A stretch of DNA of 64,000 nt from Paenibacillus azoreducens (GTDB taxonomy: Bacteria > Bacillota > Bacilli > Paenibacillales > Paenibacillaceae), in NCBI RefSeq assembly GCF_021654775.1, contig NZ_AP025343.1, positions 5,857,501 to 5,921,500 of the forward strand, given 5' to 3'. The notes under the pieces were generated by a model. That model made no database searches. It saw nothing but the letters and a program-made list of their open reading frames with translations, and had not been told where the DNA came from. The translations under genes and the position numbers were made by a program. The first letter of the stretch is position 1, and every line of letters starts with the position of its first letter. Shown piece by piece: positions 9,219 through 18,164 of the stretch.

Positions 9219-10181
9219 TTAACGCTTGCCCGGATCGTACGGGTCCCCGAGTGCGGCCGGAGCAGAAGACTTGCCCACCGCTGCCACGAGCACGATCACC
9301 GTAAGCACATACGGAAGCATGTAAATAAATTCCTGCGGAATATCCTTGGACCATGCGAATAATTGGAAATAGTTACCTATTGCCTGCGAGAAACCAAAAA
9401 ACACAGCAGCTCCGAAGGCGCCAAGCGGATTCCATTTACCGAAAATCATCGCGGCGATCGCGATAAAACCCTGGCCTGAGATCGTATTATGCGAAAACGT
9501 GTTGGTCGTCGTGAGCGTAACCGTGGCGCCACCCAGAGCAGCCAACGCGCCGCTCAGAATAACGCCGACGTAACGCATACGCAGCACTTTGACCCCAACT
9601 GTGTCCGCAGCGCTCGGATGTTCGCCTACAGCGCGAAGACGGAGACCAAACGATGTTTTATATAGCACATAAAAAGCGACCAAAACTAAAATAATTGCCA
9701 AATAGGTCGTAGGATAGTTGTTGAAAAGCCCCTCGCCGATAATCGGTATTTCTGACAGCAGGGGTACAGGCCATTTGGTCAAACCTTCTTTGAGCAGGGT
9801 CGTTTCGCCTGCGCCGTCAAACAGCAGTTTAACCATGTAAAGCGTACTGCCTGCCGCCAAAAAGTTGATCACGACACCGCTGATGACCTGATCTGCCTTA
9901 AACGTAATCGACGCGACGGCATGAATTAGGGAAGCGATAATCCCCATCACCAAAGCCGCCAGTATGCCGATATACGGAGAAGCTGCCCCCATTCCCGCGT
10001 CTTCGGCATAAAAGGAAGCCACGCCCGCGGCAAACGCGCCGAAGGTCATCAAACCTTCAATCCCGATATTAACTACGCCGGACCGTTCAGAGAAGATGCC
10101 GCCCAGAGCAGCAAAAATAAGCGCCGTAGAAAAAACAAGCGTCGTATTAATCAGCTGGCCGATTGTTGTCATCCAATCCAT
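9219..10181 (-). CDS. ABC transporter permease, nucleoside type (NupQ-like)
   Basis: The 320-residue membrane protein has about eight to nine hydrophobic segments and the BPD_transp_2 pattern (IFAALGGIFSERSGVVNIGIEGLM at the N-terminus, then GVILSGALAALGGATVTL). This is the second permease of a BMP-type importer. The four-gene set (lipoprotein, double-ATPase, two permeases) matches B. subtilis nupNOPQ (yufNOPQ), which imports guanosine and related nucleosides; the substrate here is inferred from that. The start abuts the stop of the preceding permease gene, so translation is likely coupled. Confidence 0.92.
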   Translation of the reverse strand: MDWMTTIGQLINTTLVFSTALIFAALGGIFSERSGVVNIGIEGLMTFGAFAAGVASFYAEDAGMGAASPYIGILAALVMGIIASLIHAVASITFKADQVISGVVINFLAAGSTLYMVKLLFDGAGETTLLKEGLTKWPVPLLSEIPIIGEGLFNNYPTTYLAIILVLVAFYVLYKTSFGLRLRAVGEHPSAADTVGVKVLRMRYVGVILSGALAALGGATVTLTTTNTFSHNTISGQGFIAIAAMIFGKWNPLGAFGAAVFFGFSQAIGNYFQLFAWSKDIPQEFIYMLPYVLTVIVLVAAVGKSSAPAALGDPYDPGKR

Positions 10182-11261
10182 TTACAACACCTTCTCTTTC
10201 TTACGCTTAAGGTAGAAGGGTTTGATAACCCAGCGTACAATGCCTTGTGCAGCAATAAAGAATATGATCGAACCGATGACGATCCGGATGATTTCCGGCG
10301 GCACATCTGCGCCGAAGCTCATCGCGGATGAACCGTAAGTGAGCATGCCAAACAAAGAAGCGGACAGCAAAATGCCAAACGGATGGTTCATGCCAATCAG
10401 CGCCACCGCAATTCCGTCAAAACCGACACCCGGAGAACCGGTAAAAATCGCTTGATAATGGAATACGCCCAGCACCTGGAAAGCCCCGCCCAAACCGGCA
10501 AACACGCCGCTGATAAACATCGCTTTTACGATATTTTTCTTCACGTTCATTCCGGCATAGCGGGCTGCATCTCCATTATGGCCTACGGCTCTAAGCTCAT
10601 ACCCCTGCTTGCTCTTCCACATATAGATAAAGAAAAAAACAGCAGCCAAAATCGCAATAACCGTCCCCCAATGCATACGCGCATTGTCAAAAGTGGAGGA
10701 AAGCCAGCCGATCGAGATAGAAGCAGTATCCTTGATGTCCTCGGATCTCTGCTGCCCTTTTATCAGCAGGAAATTGCGCACAATATAGTTACTTAAATAT
10801 AAACCTGTCCAGTTCAGCATGATCGAAATGATAACTTCGTTCACGCCTCGTTTTGCCTTCAGGTAACCGGTGATCCCAGCCCAGATTCCGCCAGCTAGAC
10901 CACCTGCAAGAATTGCAACGAGAGCATGAACCACAATCGGAAGTCCCGTGATTTTGATCCCGACAACGGAAGCTGCCGTCATACCGACGATATATTGTCC
11001 TTCGGCACCGATGTTAAAGAGACCGGCGCGGAAAGCAAACGCCACCGCAAGACCTGTCATGATGAGCGGCGTAATTTCACGAATGGTTTCCCCAAAATCA
11101 TATACGTTGCCGAATACGGTAGAAAATAATGATCCGTAGGCCAGCAGCGGATCATAACCGCCAATTAGCATAATAACGGCACCGACAATAAGTCCAAGAA
11201 TGATAGCTACGAGCGGTACCAGGAGGTTGTCGACAGAAAAAATCTTGAATAATTTGCTCAT
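10182..11261 (-). CDS. ABC transporter permease, nucleoside type (NupP-like)
   Basis: The 359-residue integral membrane protein has roughly ten hydrophobic helices and the family segment FRAGLFNIGAEGQYIVG, followed by RGVNEVIISIMLNW and GPGVGFDGIAVALIG-type loops. It pairs with the permease encoded next. Its ATG overlaps the stop of the ATPase gene (shared base at 11261), and its own stop abuts the next start, a tightly packed operon. Confidence 0.92.
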   Translation of the reverse strand: MSKLFKIFSVDNLLVPLVAIILGLIVGAVIMLIGGYDPLLAYGSLFSTVFGNVYDFGETIREITPLIMTGLAVAFAFRAGLFNIGAEGQYIVGMTAASVVGIKITGLPIVVHALVAILAGGLAGGIWAGITGYLKAKRGVNEVIISIMLNWTGLYLSNYIVRNFLLIKGQQRSEDIKDTASISIGWLSSTFDNARMHWGTVIAILAAVFFFIYMWKSKQGYELRAVGHNGDAARYAGMNVKKNIVKAMFISGVFAGLGGAFQVLGVFHYQAIFTGSPGVGFDGIAVALIGMNHPFGILLSASLFGMLTYGSSAMSFGADVPPEIIRIVIGSIIFFIAAQGIVRWVIKPFYLKRKKEKVL

Positions 11262-12796
11262 TATGCTTTCCCTCCCGCAACCTTGCTGCCGGCCATCATC
11301 AGGCCAAGCTCCTGGTCATTGGTTTCTTCAGGCAGAACCACGCCCACGATCTGCCCTTCATAAATAACCGCAATCCGGTCGGAAACGTTTAAGATTTCAT
11401 CCAATTCAAAAGATATCAGCAAGACGGCCTTGCCTTGATCACGCTGCGCCACCAGCTGCTTTTGCACGAATTCAATGGCGCCGACGTCGAGGCCCCGGGT
11501 CGGCTGGGCTGCAATGAGCAGATCCGGATTTTTGTCTATTTCCCGGGCTATAATCGCTTTTTGCTGATTCCCGCCGGATAAAGAGCGCGCTTTTGTCTCT
11601 ATACTTGGCGTTCTGACATCAAACTCCTCGATCAAACGTTTTGCCTGCGTATCGATTGCTTTTTTGTTCAAGAAACCCGATTTATTGTATGGCGCTTGAT
11701 AATACGTCTCCAGCACCATATTTTCACTCATGGAGAAATCAAGGACAAGTCCATGCTTGTGCCGGTCTTCCGGAATATGGGACACGCCGCTTTCCGTAAT
11801 CTGGCGCGGGCTCTTGTTGGTGATATCTTTGCCGTTCAGCTCAATTATGCCGCTATCGACATGTGCCAATCCCGTCAGAGCCTCAATCAGCTCGCTTTGG
11901 CCGTTGCCGTCGACGCCGGCAATCCCCAGAATTTCTCCTGCACGCACATTCAAATTCAAACCATTGAGTACGCCAATACCATCCTTGTTTTTCATCGTCA
12001 GGTTTTTCACTTCAAGCACGGTTTGCTGCGGCGAAGCCGGCTGCTTGTCCACTTTAAAGGACACATTTCGTCCGACCATTTTTTCCGCGAGCTCATTTGG
12101 ATTGGTCTCCGACGTTTTCAAGGTATCAATGACCTTGCCGCGTCGGATGATCGTAACCGTATCGGAAATCTGCATGATCTCTTTGAGCTTATGCGTAATG
12201 AGAATAATCGACTTGCCCTCTTCTACGAGGCGTCTCATGATCCCCATCAGATCGCTGATCTCTTGAGGTGTCAAAACGGCCGTAGGTTCGTCAAAAATAA
12301 GAATGTCCGCACCACGGTAAAGCGTCTTTAATATTTCGACACGCTGCTGCATGCCGACGGAAATATCCTGAATTTTGGCATTCGGATTTACCTTAAGACC
12401 GTATTGGTCGGAAAGCTTCTTGATTTTGGCGACGGAAGTCTTGTAATCAAGCTGGATTCCCATTGTTTTCGGCTCCATGCCGAGCACGATATTTTCAGTT
12501 ACGGTAAACGGCTGCACCAGTTTGAAATGCTGATGGACCATCCCGATCCCAAGATCAATGGCTTTATTGGGGCTATCGATGATCACAGGTTTGCCGTTGA
12601 TCTCGATACTCCCTTCGTCAGGCTGGTACAACCCAAAAACGATATTCATCAAGGTGGATTTACCTGCACCGTTTTCGCCAAGAAGCGCATGAATTTCGCC
12701 CTTGTGCAGCTTCAAGCTGATGGAGTCGTTGGCAACAATGCCGGGAAAGCGCTTGGTTATTTGCTTCAACTCAACGACTGGGGTCGCTGCATCCAT
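11261..12796 (-). CDS. ABC transporter ATP-binding protein, duplicated ATPase (NupO-like)
   Basis: The 511-residue protein holds two fused ABC ATPase domains. The first has Walker A GENGAGKST near residue 40, signature ISVGMQQRVEILK and Walker B ILIFDEPTAVL. The second has the degenerate Walker A GVDGNGQSE near residue 295, signature SGGNQQKAIIARE and DLLIAAQPTRGLD. The altered second site is normal for the RbsA/nucleoside group. It powers uptake by the two permeases and is encoded between the lipoprotein gene and the permease genes. Confidence 0.94.
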   Translation of the reverse strand: MDAATPVVELKQITKRFPGIVANDSISLKLHKGEIHALLGENGAGKSTLMNIVFGLYQPDEGSIEINGKPVIIDSPNKAIDLGIGMVHQHFKLVQPFTVTENIVLGMEPKTMGIQLDYKTSVAKIKKLSDQYGLKVNPNAKIQDISVGMQQRVEILKTLYRGADILIFDEPTAVLTPQEISDLMGIMRRLVEEGKSIILITHKLKEIMQISDTVTIIRRGKVIDTLKTSETNPNELAEKMVGRNVSFKVDKQPASPQQTVLEVKNLTMKNKDGIGVLNGLNLNVRAGEILGIAGVDGNGQSELIEALTGLAHVDSGIIELNGKDITNKSPRQITESGVSHIPEDRHKHGLVLDFSMSENMVLETYYQAPYNKSGFLNKKAIDTQAKRLIEEFDVRTPSIETKARSLSGGNQQKAIIAREIDKNPDLLIAAQPTRGLDVGAIEFVQKQLVAQRDQGKAVLLISFELDEILNVSDRIAVIYEGQIVGVVLPEETNDQELGLMMAGSKVAGGKA

Positions 12797-12845
12797 GAGA
12801 TCACCCTTATATCATTAATTTTAAGCTTCAGGCTAGAAAGTAAGA

Positions 12846-12899
12846 CAAGGCCAGTTTTACCAACCAGCCTTGCCCACTCGGGATTTCTCGCAAAATCCC
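12846..12899 (-). promoter_or_regulatory. two hairpins between the lipoprotein and ATPase genes
   Basis: GGGATTT/AAATCCC (12880-12899) and CAAGGC/GCCTTG (12846-12872) lie in the 142-bp gap. Hairpins at this point in ABC operons often protect the upstream binding-protein mRNA. Neither is followed by a T-run. Confidence 0.4.
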
Positions 12900-12938
12900 C
12901 GTATTTAAATCATTCTCAGATGATCAGACCAGGTATTA

Positions 12939-13973
12939 TTATTCCTCTGGAACTTTAATTTCGCCGTCGATGATTTTTTTCTTGAATTCATCAACTTTTT
13001 TCAGCACGTCTGCTGGAACGTTTTTACTGGAAGTCTCAGGCAGACCTACGGCATTGTCCTTCAGACCAAGCGTCTCGGATCCGCCTTTAAAGTTACCGTC
13101 GATCACTTCTCTGGTCACTTTGTCCACGGCTGTCGTTACGCCTTTAACCATCGAAGTCAAAGTTACGTCATCGCCAAATTCCAAGGATTGGTCTTTGTCT
13201 ACGCCGATAACCCAAACTTTGCTACCGCCTGCTTTGTTGCGGGCGATCGCTTCGTTAAACACGCCTGTGCCAGTTGCGCCGGAAGCATGGAAAATGATAT
13301 CTACGCCGTCATTGTACATGGTAGCTGCAGCTGCCTTGCCCTGATCGGGCTTGTCAAATGCGCCTGTATAGTTGATTTTGATCTCAGCATTCGGATTTGC
13401 AGCCTTAACGCCAGCTTTGAAGCCTGCTTCAAAACGTTTGATAACCGGAATTTCGGATCCGCCTACGAAGCCGACTTTGCTGCTTTTCGTCATCATGCCT
13501 GCCACTACACCAACCAGGAACGAACCTTCATGTTCTGCAAACGTTACGGAACGAACGTTAGGAGCGTCCACAGTAGCGTCGATGATCGCCAGATGCGCAT
13601 CCGGGTTTTGGTCTGCGACAGTCTTCATATCTTCGCCCAGATCAAAACCGATCCCCCAAGTAAGGTCGTATTTGCCTTTTACGTATTTGTTCAAGTTGGT
13701 AACATATTCCTCTTTGGATTTACTTTGCAGATATTGGGCATCAATCCCTTTATCCTTCTTCAAAGCTTCCAGTGCTTCCCATGCGGATTGGTTAAAAGAT
13801 TTATCATTAACCCCGCCCACGTCAGTAACCAAGCCAATTTTCACGCCTGATTTAGCAGTTCCCGAGGATTCGCCGCCGGATGCGTTTGTCTCTTCTTTCT
13901 TTTTGCCGCAACCTGCCAATACGACTGAAAATGCGAGCAGCATGATCAGCGACAACTTGAACATTTTTTTCAT
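12939..13973 (-). CDS. BMP family nucleoside-binding lipoprotein (NupN-like)
   Basis: The 344-residue protein starts with a lipoprotein signal: MKKMFKLSLIMLLAFSVVLA, then GC as the lipidated cysteine. The Bmp/PnrA family body follows (KIGLVTDVGGVNDKSFNQSA; later GVVAGMMTKSSKVGFVGG and GVDKDQS). It is the extracellular substrate receptor of the importer encoded downstream. Its SD, GGGGGA, lies within the last codons of a preceding 10-codon reading frame. Confidence 0.94.
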   Translation of the reverse strand: MKKMFKLSLIMLLAFSVVLAGCGKKKEETNASGGESSGTAKSGVKIGLVTDVGGVNDKSFNQSAWEALEALKKDKGIDAQYLQSKSKEEYVTNLNKYVKGKYDLTWGIGFDLGEDMKTVADQNPDAHLAIIDATVDAPNVRSVTFAEHEGSFLVGVVAGMMTKSSKVGFVGGSEIPVIKRFEAGFKAGVKAANPNAEIKINYTGAFDKPDQGKAAAATMYNDGVDIIFHASGATGTGVFNEAIARNKAGGSKVWVIGVDKDQSLEFGDDVTLTSMVKGVTTAVDKVTREVIDGNFKGGSETLGLKDNAVGLPETSSKNVPADVLKKVDEFKKKIIDGEIKVPEE

Positions 13974-13979
13974 TTAAAA

Positions 13980-14012
13980 TTATCCCCCTAAAATGGAATA
14001 TACCCTTTTCAT
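13980..14012 (-). CDS. putative 10-residue leader peptide MKRVYSILGG
   Basis: ATG at 14012 lies 9 nt after a perfect AGGAGG. The frame MKRVYSILGG ends with TAA 6 nt before the BMP lipoprotein ATG. The last two codons (GGG GGA) form the lipoprotein gene's SD. An AT-rich palindrome (AATTGA/TCAATT around CCATGG, 14030-14048) lies just upstream. Translation of this frame would cover or expose the downstream SD, so coupling or attenuation is plausible. Expression has not been shown. Confidence 0.55.
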   Translation of the reverse strand: MKRVYSILGG

Positions 14013-14315
14013 AAGACGTCGCCTCCTACAATTGATCCATGGTCAATTAATAATAAACAGGCTCCCTCTTGTGTAAGGGTTTTCTACAAATCAGATTATA
14101 CATTTTACTAGGGCTAAAATCCAGTAATATTTTCACAATAGATGCCTACTTCGACATTTTTTTTGACGTCCTATTATTTAACGAAGAAATTCTCCCTCAA
14201 TCTCAATGATTGTCTTGAATTCTCATGATTTCGCTCATCTCATAATATCGTCTAATCTTTTCCTGCAAGATCGGGATTGCCGATTCTTGAGCCTATCTTT
14301 CTCTATCTCATATGT

Positions 14316-14444
14316 AAAATAACCCCACAAAGAGTATCGGAAAGAAGTAAGGGCGCCTCTCACAGAGGGGCGCTTTTGCGAAGCAAAAGTACTGAGCGAC
14401 GTGTAGCCTTTGAAGCTCATTCCGATTACTTTGCGGGGGACCCC
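14316..14444. repeat. R2 repeat, long form
   Basis: This long-form R2 copy begins AAAATAACCCCACAAAG, contains the GGGCGCCTCTC hairpin and ends CTTTGCGGGG. A short-form copy follows only 16 bp downstream. Confidence 0.75.
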
Positions 14445-14460
14445 GGAAGTCTGATATGTT

Positions 14461-14552
14461 AAAATAACCCCACAAAGTGGAGCCTATGCTTCGATGCTTA
14501 TTCCAAATACTTTGCGGGGACCCCCAAAAAAACTTATAAATTCTATACTGTT
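14461..14552. repeat. R2 repeat, short form (92 bp)
   Basis: The 92-bp element is identical to the copies at 31419-31510 and 60842-60933 except in its last few bases. It has inner inverted ends CCCCACAAAG/CTTTGCGGGG. It abuts the T-run of the terminator at 14553-14590. Confidence 0.85.
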
Positions 14553-14590
14553 AAAAAAAGCCTCAAAGGAGTCGAATCCTTCAAGGCTTT
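14553..14590 (-). terminator. terminator of the frameshifted secreted-protein gene
   Basis: On the minus strand AAAGCCT and AGGCTTT flank AGGA/TCCT, followed by a run of seven T. A short R2 repeat begins exactly where the T-run ends. Confidence 0.85.
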
Positions 14591-14602
14591 CTTTTCTTTG
14601 GT

Positions 14603-15299
14603 TTATTTTGCGATCTGAATTTTCATCTCCAGCGCTTTATGATAGTCCTTCACTAAATTTCCATTTTTGTCCTCAACGGCCTTCCCGTTTTTATTCACGA
14701 AACAGGTAAAAGGTTTAATGGTAATAAACTTTGCGGTTGAGTCAACCGGACTATATAACTTTAATTCCTTATATTCCGGATTTACTTTGCTATAAATTGC
14801 GATTTCCGATTCAATCAATTTTCCTTTGTCATCCACAATGTCGTAAAACATCTGCGTGGCAATTTTATTGGCGGACTGCTGCGGAGTGCGGGGAATCTGG
14901 CCTTTGCTGTGTATTTCCAACAATGTGCTGACATCGCTCATTCGCAGGCTTTTAATCTCATAGCTGAATTTTTGCTCGGTTTTCTTCGCGTTCGGCTGCA
15001 TATTTACTTGGCGTTTTGCGATATTTTTTACCGGTATATTTACCGTCAAAGGTTCTTTGGACTTTCCTACCTTCGCCTCGAACGTTAATTCAAACTGTTC
15101 AGGAAAGATGTACTGTCCGGTGCGTTAATCCCTGGTCGCTCGCTTTCTTTACCGCAGCACTCCCCCACTCTTTAAGTACGCTGCTGCCGGACGCTGCCGC
15201 TGCCGGATCCGCAGCGCCCCCAAAGGCCATCCCCGTTCCCAATACCGCCGCCATTGCCGTAACTGCTAGCGTTTTTTTCCAAAAAGATTGCTTGTTCAT
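14603..15299 (-). pseudogene. secreted protein gene split by a +1 frameshift
   Basis: The 5' part (15299-15099) encodes a signal peptide (MNKQSFWKKTLAVTAMAAVL, then an Ala/Gly-rich stretch). It runs to VKKASDQGLTHR, then meets a stop. Shifting one base near 15115-15125 continues as GQYIFPEQFELTFEAKVG and stays open to 14603, with a Lys-rich beta-type sequence (KPFTCFVNKNGKAVEDKNG). Together they make about 230 residues of unrecognised secreted protein. The terminator after it is intact. The break may be a recent mutation, a sequencing error or programmed frameshifting; no slippery signal was seen. Confidence 0.65.
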
Positions 15300-15463
15300 T
15301 TGTACTTTTCACTCCTTGTTCTCCTTTTTTGCTTGTCCGCATCTTCATTTATGTAACAATCTCAAACGGTTTGTTTTGTGACATGAAAATCGCCAACATG
15401 CTCAGGAGCGCCTTCCCCGAAAACTTTTCATCTATTATCATTTTCCCGTCTTGTCCCCAAATA

Positions 15464-15511
15464 AAAACAAAACGCCTTTAACGGGAAATTTCTTTCCACA
15501 TTAAAGGCGTT
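15464..15511 (-). terminator. terminator of infC-rpmI-rplT
   Basis: AACGCCTTTAA and TTAAAGGCGTT form an 11-bp stem, followed on the minus strand by TTGTTTTT. Confidence 0.9.
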
Positions 15512-15548
15512 AAGAAAATCAATCTCGGATGATTACACATCCAAAAAA

Positions 15549-15908
15549 TTAAGCATTGATTTTTTCTTTGGCAACGCTCGCGATGGAGTTGAATGCATTG
15601 ATGTCGTTGACTGCGAGATCAGCCAGCATTTTGCGGTTGATGTCCACTCCAGCCAGTTTCAAACCATGCATCAGTTTGTTGTAGGACAATCCGTTCATGC
15701 GTGCAGCCGCATTGATACGAACGATCCACAGTCTGCGCATGTTGCGTTTTGTAGCGCGACGGTCGCGGTATGCATATACCAAAGACTTCATCACTTGTTC
15801 GTTAGCTGTTTTAAAAATGCGGTGTTTGGAACCGAAATAACCTTTTGCAAGTTTCAATACTTTTTTATGTCTACGACGAACGACGAATCCGCCCTTTACT
15901 CTTGCCAT
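15549..15908 (-). CDS. rplT: 50S ribosomal protein L20
   Basis: The 119-residue basic protein has the L20 hallmark sequences [32 protein letters not shown] and [14 protein letters not shown]20 binds 23S rRNA early in 50S assembly and, in Firmicutes, represses its own operon by binding the leader. It is the last gene of infC-rpmI-rplT, 30 bp after rpmI, with a strong terminator behind it. Confidence 0.98.
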   Translation of the reverse strand: MARVKGGFVVRRRHKKVLKLAKGYFGSKHRIFKTANEQVMKSLVYAYRDRRATKRNMRRLWIVRINAAARMNGLSYNKLMHGLKLAGVDINRKMLADLAVNDINAFNSIASVAKEKINA

Positions 15909-15938
15909 AATAATAAACCTCCCAAAAATGTGTAGTTA

Positions 15939-16139
15939 CTATTTCAAGTTAGCCAAGCCTTGTTTCAAACGTCTTACATCACCCGGAGCCATTTCTGGGT
16001 TACCTGCAAGCACGCGTTTAGCGCGTTTGGATTTGTGGGAAAGCAGGTGGTTTCTGTAAGCTTTGTAACGAGTTACTTTACCGGAACCAGTTACTTTGAA
16101 ACGGCCTTTCAGGCTGCTGTGTGTTTTCATTTTAGGCAT
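15939..16139 (-). CDS. rpmI: 50S ribosomal protein L35
   Basis: The 66-residue basic protein begins [20 protein letters not shown] and has [17 protein letters not shown], diagnostic of L35. It sits between infC and rplT in the conserved order, 17 bp after infC. Confidence 0.98.
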   Translation of the reverse strand: MPKMKTHSSLKGRFKVTGSGKVTRYKAYRNHLLSHKSKRAKRVLAGNPEMAPGDVRRLKQGLANLK

Positions 16140-16156
16140 TGTACTTCCTCCTCAGA

Positions 16157-16669
16157 CTATTGGGCTTTTGGAGCCAGAATCATAATCATACTGCGGCCTT
16201 CCAATTTCGGCTGGCGTTCAACGACGGAAATTTCAGCAACTTCCGTTTTGACGCGTTCCAAAATCTTCTGACCAATGTTGGCGTGAGTGATCTCGCGTCC
16301 GCGGAAACGGACGGAGCATTTCACTTTGTCGCCGTCTTTCAAAAATTTGACGACATTGCGAAGCTTGGTTTGGAAATCATGCTCCTCAATGTTAGCTCGG
16401 AACCATACTTCTTTGATATCAACGATTTTCTGATTCTTCCGGGCTTCTTTTTCTTTCTTTTGCTGCTCGTAACGGAATTTGCCGTAGTCCATGATGCGGC
16501 ATACAGGTGGTTTCGCCTGAGGCGCCACATTCACCAAGTCAAGATTCAGGTCCATCGCCATTTGAAGTGCTTCCCGAATCGGTTTGATACCGATCTGTTC
16601 GCCTTCCGCACCGACCAAACGAACTTCCTTCGCCCGAATTTCGTCATTAATCATATGATCCTTACTGAT
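16157..16669 (-). CDS. infC: translation initiation factor IF-3, ATC start codon
   Basis: IF-3 binds the 30S subunit and rejects non-canonical starts. The protein shows the N-domain INDEIRAKEVRLVGAEG, the linker with MDYGKFRYEQQKKEKEARK and the C-domain with VRFRGREITH. The first ATG (16654) is 23 nt from the SD. An ATC at 16669 lies 8 nt after GGAGGT and adds ISKDHM, which matches the ISKD N-terminus of Bacillus IF-3 (AUU start). I therefore choose ATC. Rare starts let IF-3 repress its own translation. Confidence 0.93.
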   Translation of the reverse strand: MSKDHMINDEIRAKEVRLVGAEGEQIGIKPIREALQMAMDLNLDLVNVAPQAKPPVCRIMDYGKFRYEQQKKEKEARKNQKIVDIKEVWFRANIEEHDFQTKLRNVVKFLKDGDKVKCSVRFRGREITHANIGQKILERVKTEVAEISVVERQPKLEGRSMIMILAPKAQ

Positions 16670-16683
16670 AACCGTCCACCTCC

Positions 16684-16875
16684 ATGTTCATATGGGTGAT
16701 TCTCAAGAAAAAGCAAAATTAAAGGGATACCGGCGCAACTCACCAGCATCCCTATGATCAATTCTTCATGAAGTTTCGCATTCATAAATCATCGGATCAT
16801 GAACCTGCCAACTTGCGTCAATCAGGTGAGAAGCTGGTGCTTCTGCTTGAAAATCCATTTTGTTTTTTACGTACT
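16684..16875 (-). promoter_or_regulatory. L20-type autoregulatory leader of infC-rpmI-rplT
   Basis: About 190 nt of structured leader precede infC. It includes a hairpin AGGGAT...ATCCCT with an inner CTGG/CCGG stem, followed by TTTAATTTT on the minus strand, resembling a leader terminator. Position and arrangement match the L20 leader of Firmicutes; the pseudoknot itself was not resolved by eye. Confidence 0.6.
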
Positions 16876-16880
16876 AGAGT

Positions 16881-16910
16881 AATTTACCACGTATCCGATA
16901 CTCTTGTCAA
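16881..16910 (-). promoter_or_regulatory. sigma-A promoter of infC-rpmI-rplT
   Basis: TTGACA (16910-16905), an 18-bp spacer and TAAATT (16886-16881) stand on the minus strand just upstream of the leader. They lie 15 bp beyond the 3' end of the preceding glycosyltransferase gene. Confidence 0.8.
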
Positions 16911-16925
16911 CATTCAATCCAAAGT

Positions 16926-18164
16926 TTATCCCTGTTTGCTCTGTACTTCTTCCAGACGGACCACCCGCGTATGTTTGGTATGGCTCCATTGTTTGTTGTT
17001 CTGCGTGAAAAACGCATAAAACGTAATCGGATACCATGAAATCAGATAAATAGGGAAAAGGATCAGGTACAGATACACTTTTTTGTAAGTAACCTTCTCC
17101 AGGAACATCGCTGCCAAGAACGTAAACACATTGGCGGCGATGGCGGTAAAGCTGAGCCATAACGGCAGATAGCCGTACAGGTTCGCGATATGCGGACCGT
17201 CGAAGAACGTGCTGTCGACCCACATCACGGCCGTCATCAGGAACGTCAGAAGCACGATGTATACGTTGGCTCCATACAAGGCAAGGTCCAGTTTGACCAG
17301 GTTGCGTTCCTTGATGCTCTGCCAAAGCAGCGGGAAGAAGTAGCGGCGCGCTACCGTAAAGTGCCCCTGCATCCAGCGCAGACGTTGTCTTGCCGAAGCT
17401 TTGAACGTCAGCGGCTTCTCGTCGAACACTTTGGCGTCATAGTTGAATTTCGGATATACGCCGCGCTTGACGCTGCGCATCGTAAACTCAAGGTCCTCGA
17501 CCAGGCTTGTTGCCCCCCAACCTATTTCCTTCAGCAGATTGGTTTCAAAGCACATCCCCGTTCCGCCGAGAAAATTGGCCATATTCATGTTATGGCGGGA
17601 AAGCTGCCACAGACGGTTGATGTACCAATACGAAATCCCGTATGCGGCCGTGATCCAGGAATCCTCCGGATTCTTGGTATCGATATAACCTTGGATAACC
17701 CGCGCCCCCGAGCACAGATCGTCGTTCATTTCCTTCAGGAAGTTCACGTCGGCCAGATTGTCGGCGTCAAACATCACGACGGCGTCATACTGACGCGGCA
17801 TGGCCCAAAGCTCCTTGAGCATCCATTCGATTGCGTATCCTTTGCCGCGAAGATTATTGTTCGTGCGGACGCAGGCAGTCATGCCATGCTCCCGGACGAT
17901 CTTCGCCGTATTGTCCGTGCAGTTGTCGCAAATAACAAAAACGTCATACAGTTCCTTCGGGTAGTCGAGCTGCTTCAGGTTTTCCATCAGCGCGCCTACG
18001 ACTTGCTCTTCATTATGGGCGGCCACGAGTACCGCAAAGGATTTTGTTGCAGGATAATGCTGTTTTTTCTTTTTCCTATACAGACCCAAAATCGAGAATA
18101 CAAACTGGTATACACCAACCGCGGCCAGAAGAACCTGCAGCGCGATAAATAAGGCGTCTATCAT
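16926..18164 (-). CDS. membrane glycosyltransferase family 2
   Basis: The 412-residue protein has one N-terminal membrane segment, a GT-A catalytic domain and three to four C-terminal membrane segments. Motifs in order: VAAHNEE near residue 48, the metal-binding DAD in VVMFDADN near 130, GGTGMCF near 195, the acidic LVEDLEF, and QRLRW (QxxRW) near 263. This is the processive cellulose/hyaluronan-synthase-like architecture, so it probably makes or exports a surface polysaccharide. Neither sugar nor product can be assigned. SD AAGGGGGG precedes the ATG. Confidence 0.9.
   Translation of the reverse strand: MIDALFIALQVLLAAVGVYQFVFSILGLYRKKKKQHYPATKSFAVLVAAHNEEQVVGALMENLKQLDYPKELYDVFVICDNCTDNTAKIVREHGMTACVRTNNNLRGKGYAIEWMLKELWAMPRQYDAVVMFDADNLADVNFLKEMNDDLCSGARVIQGYIDTKNPEDSWITAAYGISYWYINRLWQLSRHNMNMANFLGGTGMCFETNLLKEIGWGATSLVEDLEFTMRSVKRGVYPKFNYDAKVFDEKPLTFKASARQRLRWMQGHFTVARRYFFPLLWQSIKERNLVKLDLALYGANVYIVLLTFLMTAVMWVDSTFFDGPHIANLYGYLPLWLSFTAIAANVFTFLAAMFLEKVTYKKVYLYLILFPIYLISWYPITFYAFFTQNNKQWSHTKHTRVVRLEEVQSKQG

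Noticed and set aside
13974..14220. purine riboswitch upstream of the BMP lipoprotein
   Set aside because: The conserved purine-riboswitch core sequences are not present; only a palindrome and the leader frame were found.
14316..14552. insertion sequence made of two R2 copies
   Set aside because: There is no room for a transposase between the copies (16 bp), and they differ in size class.
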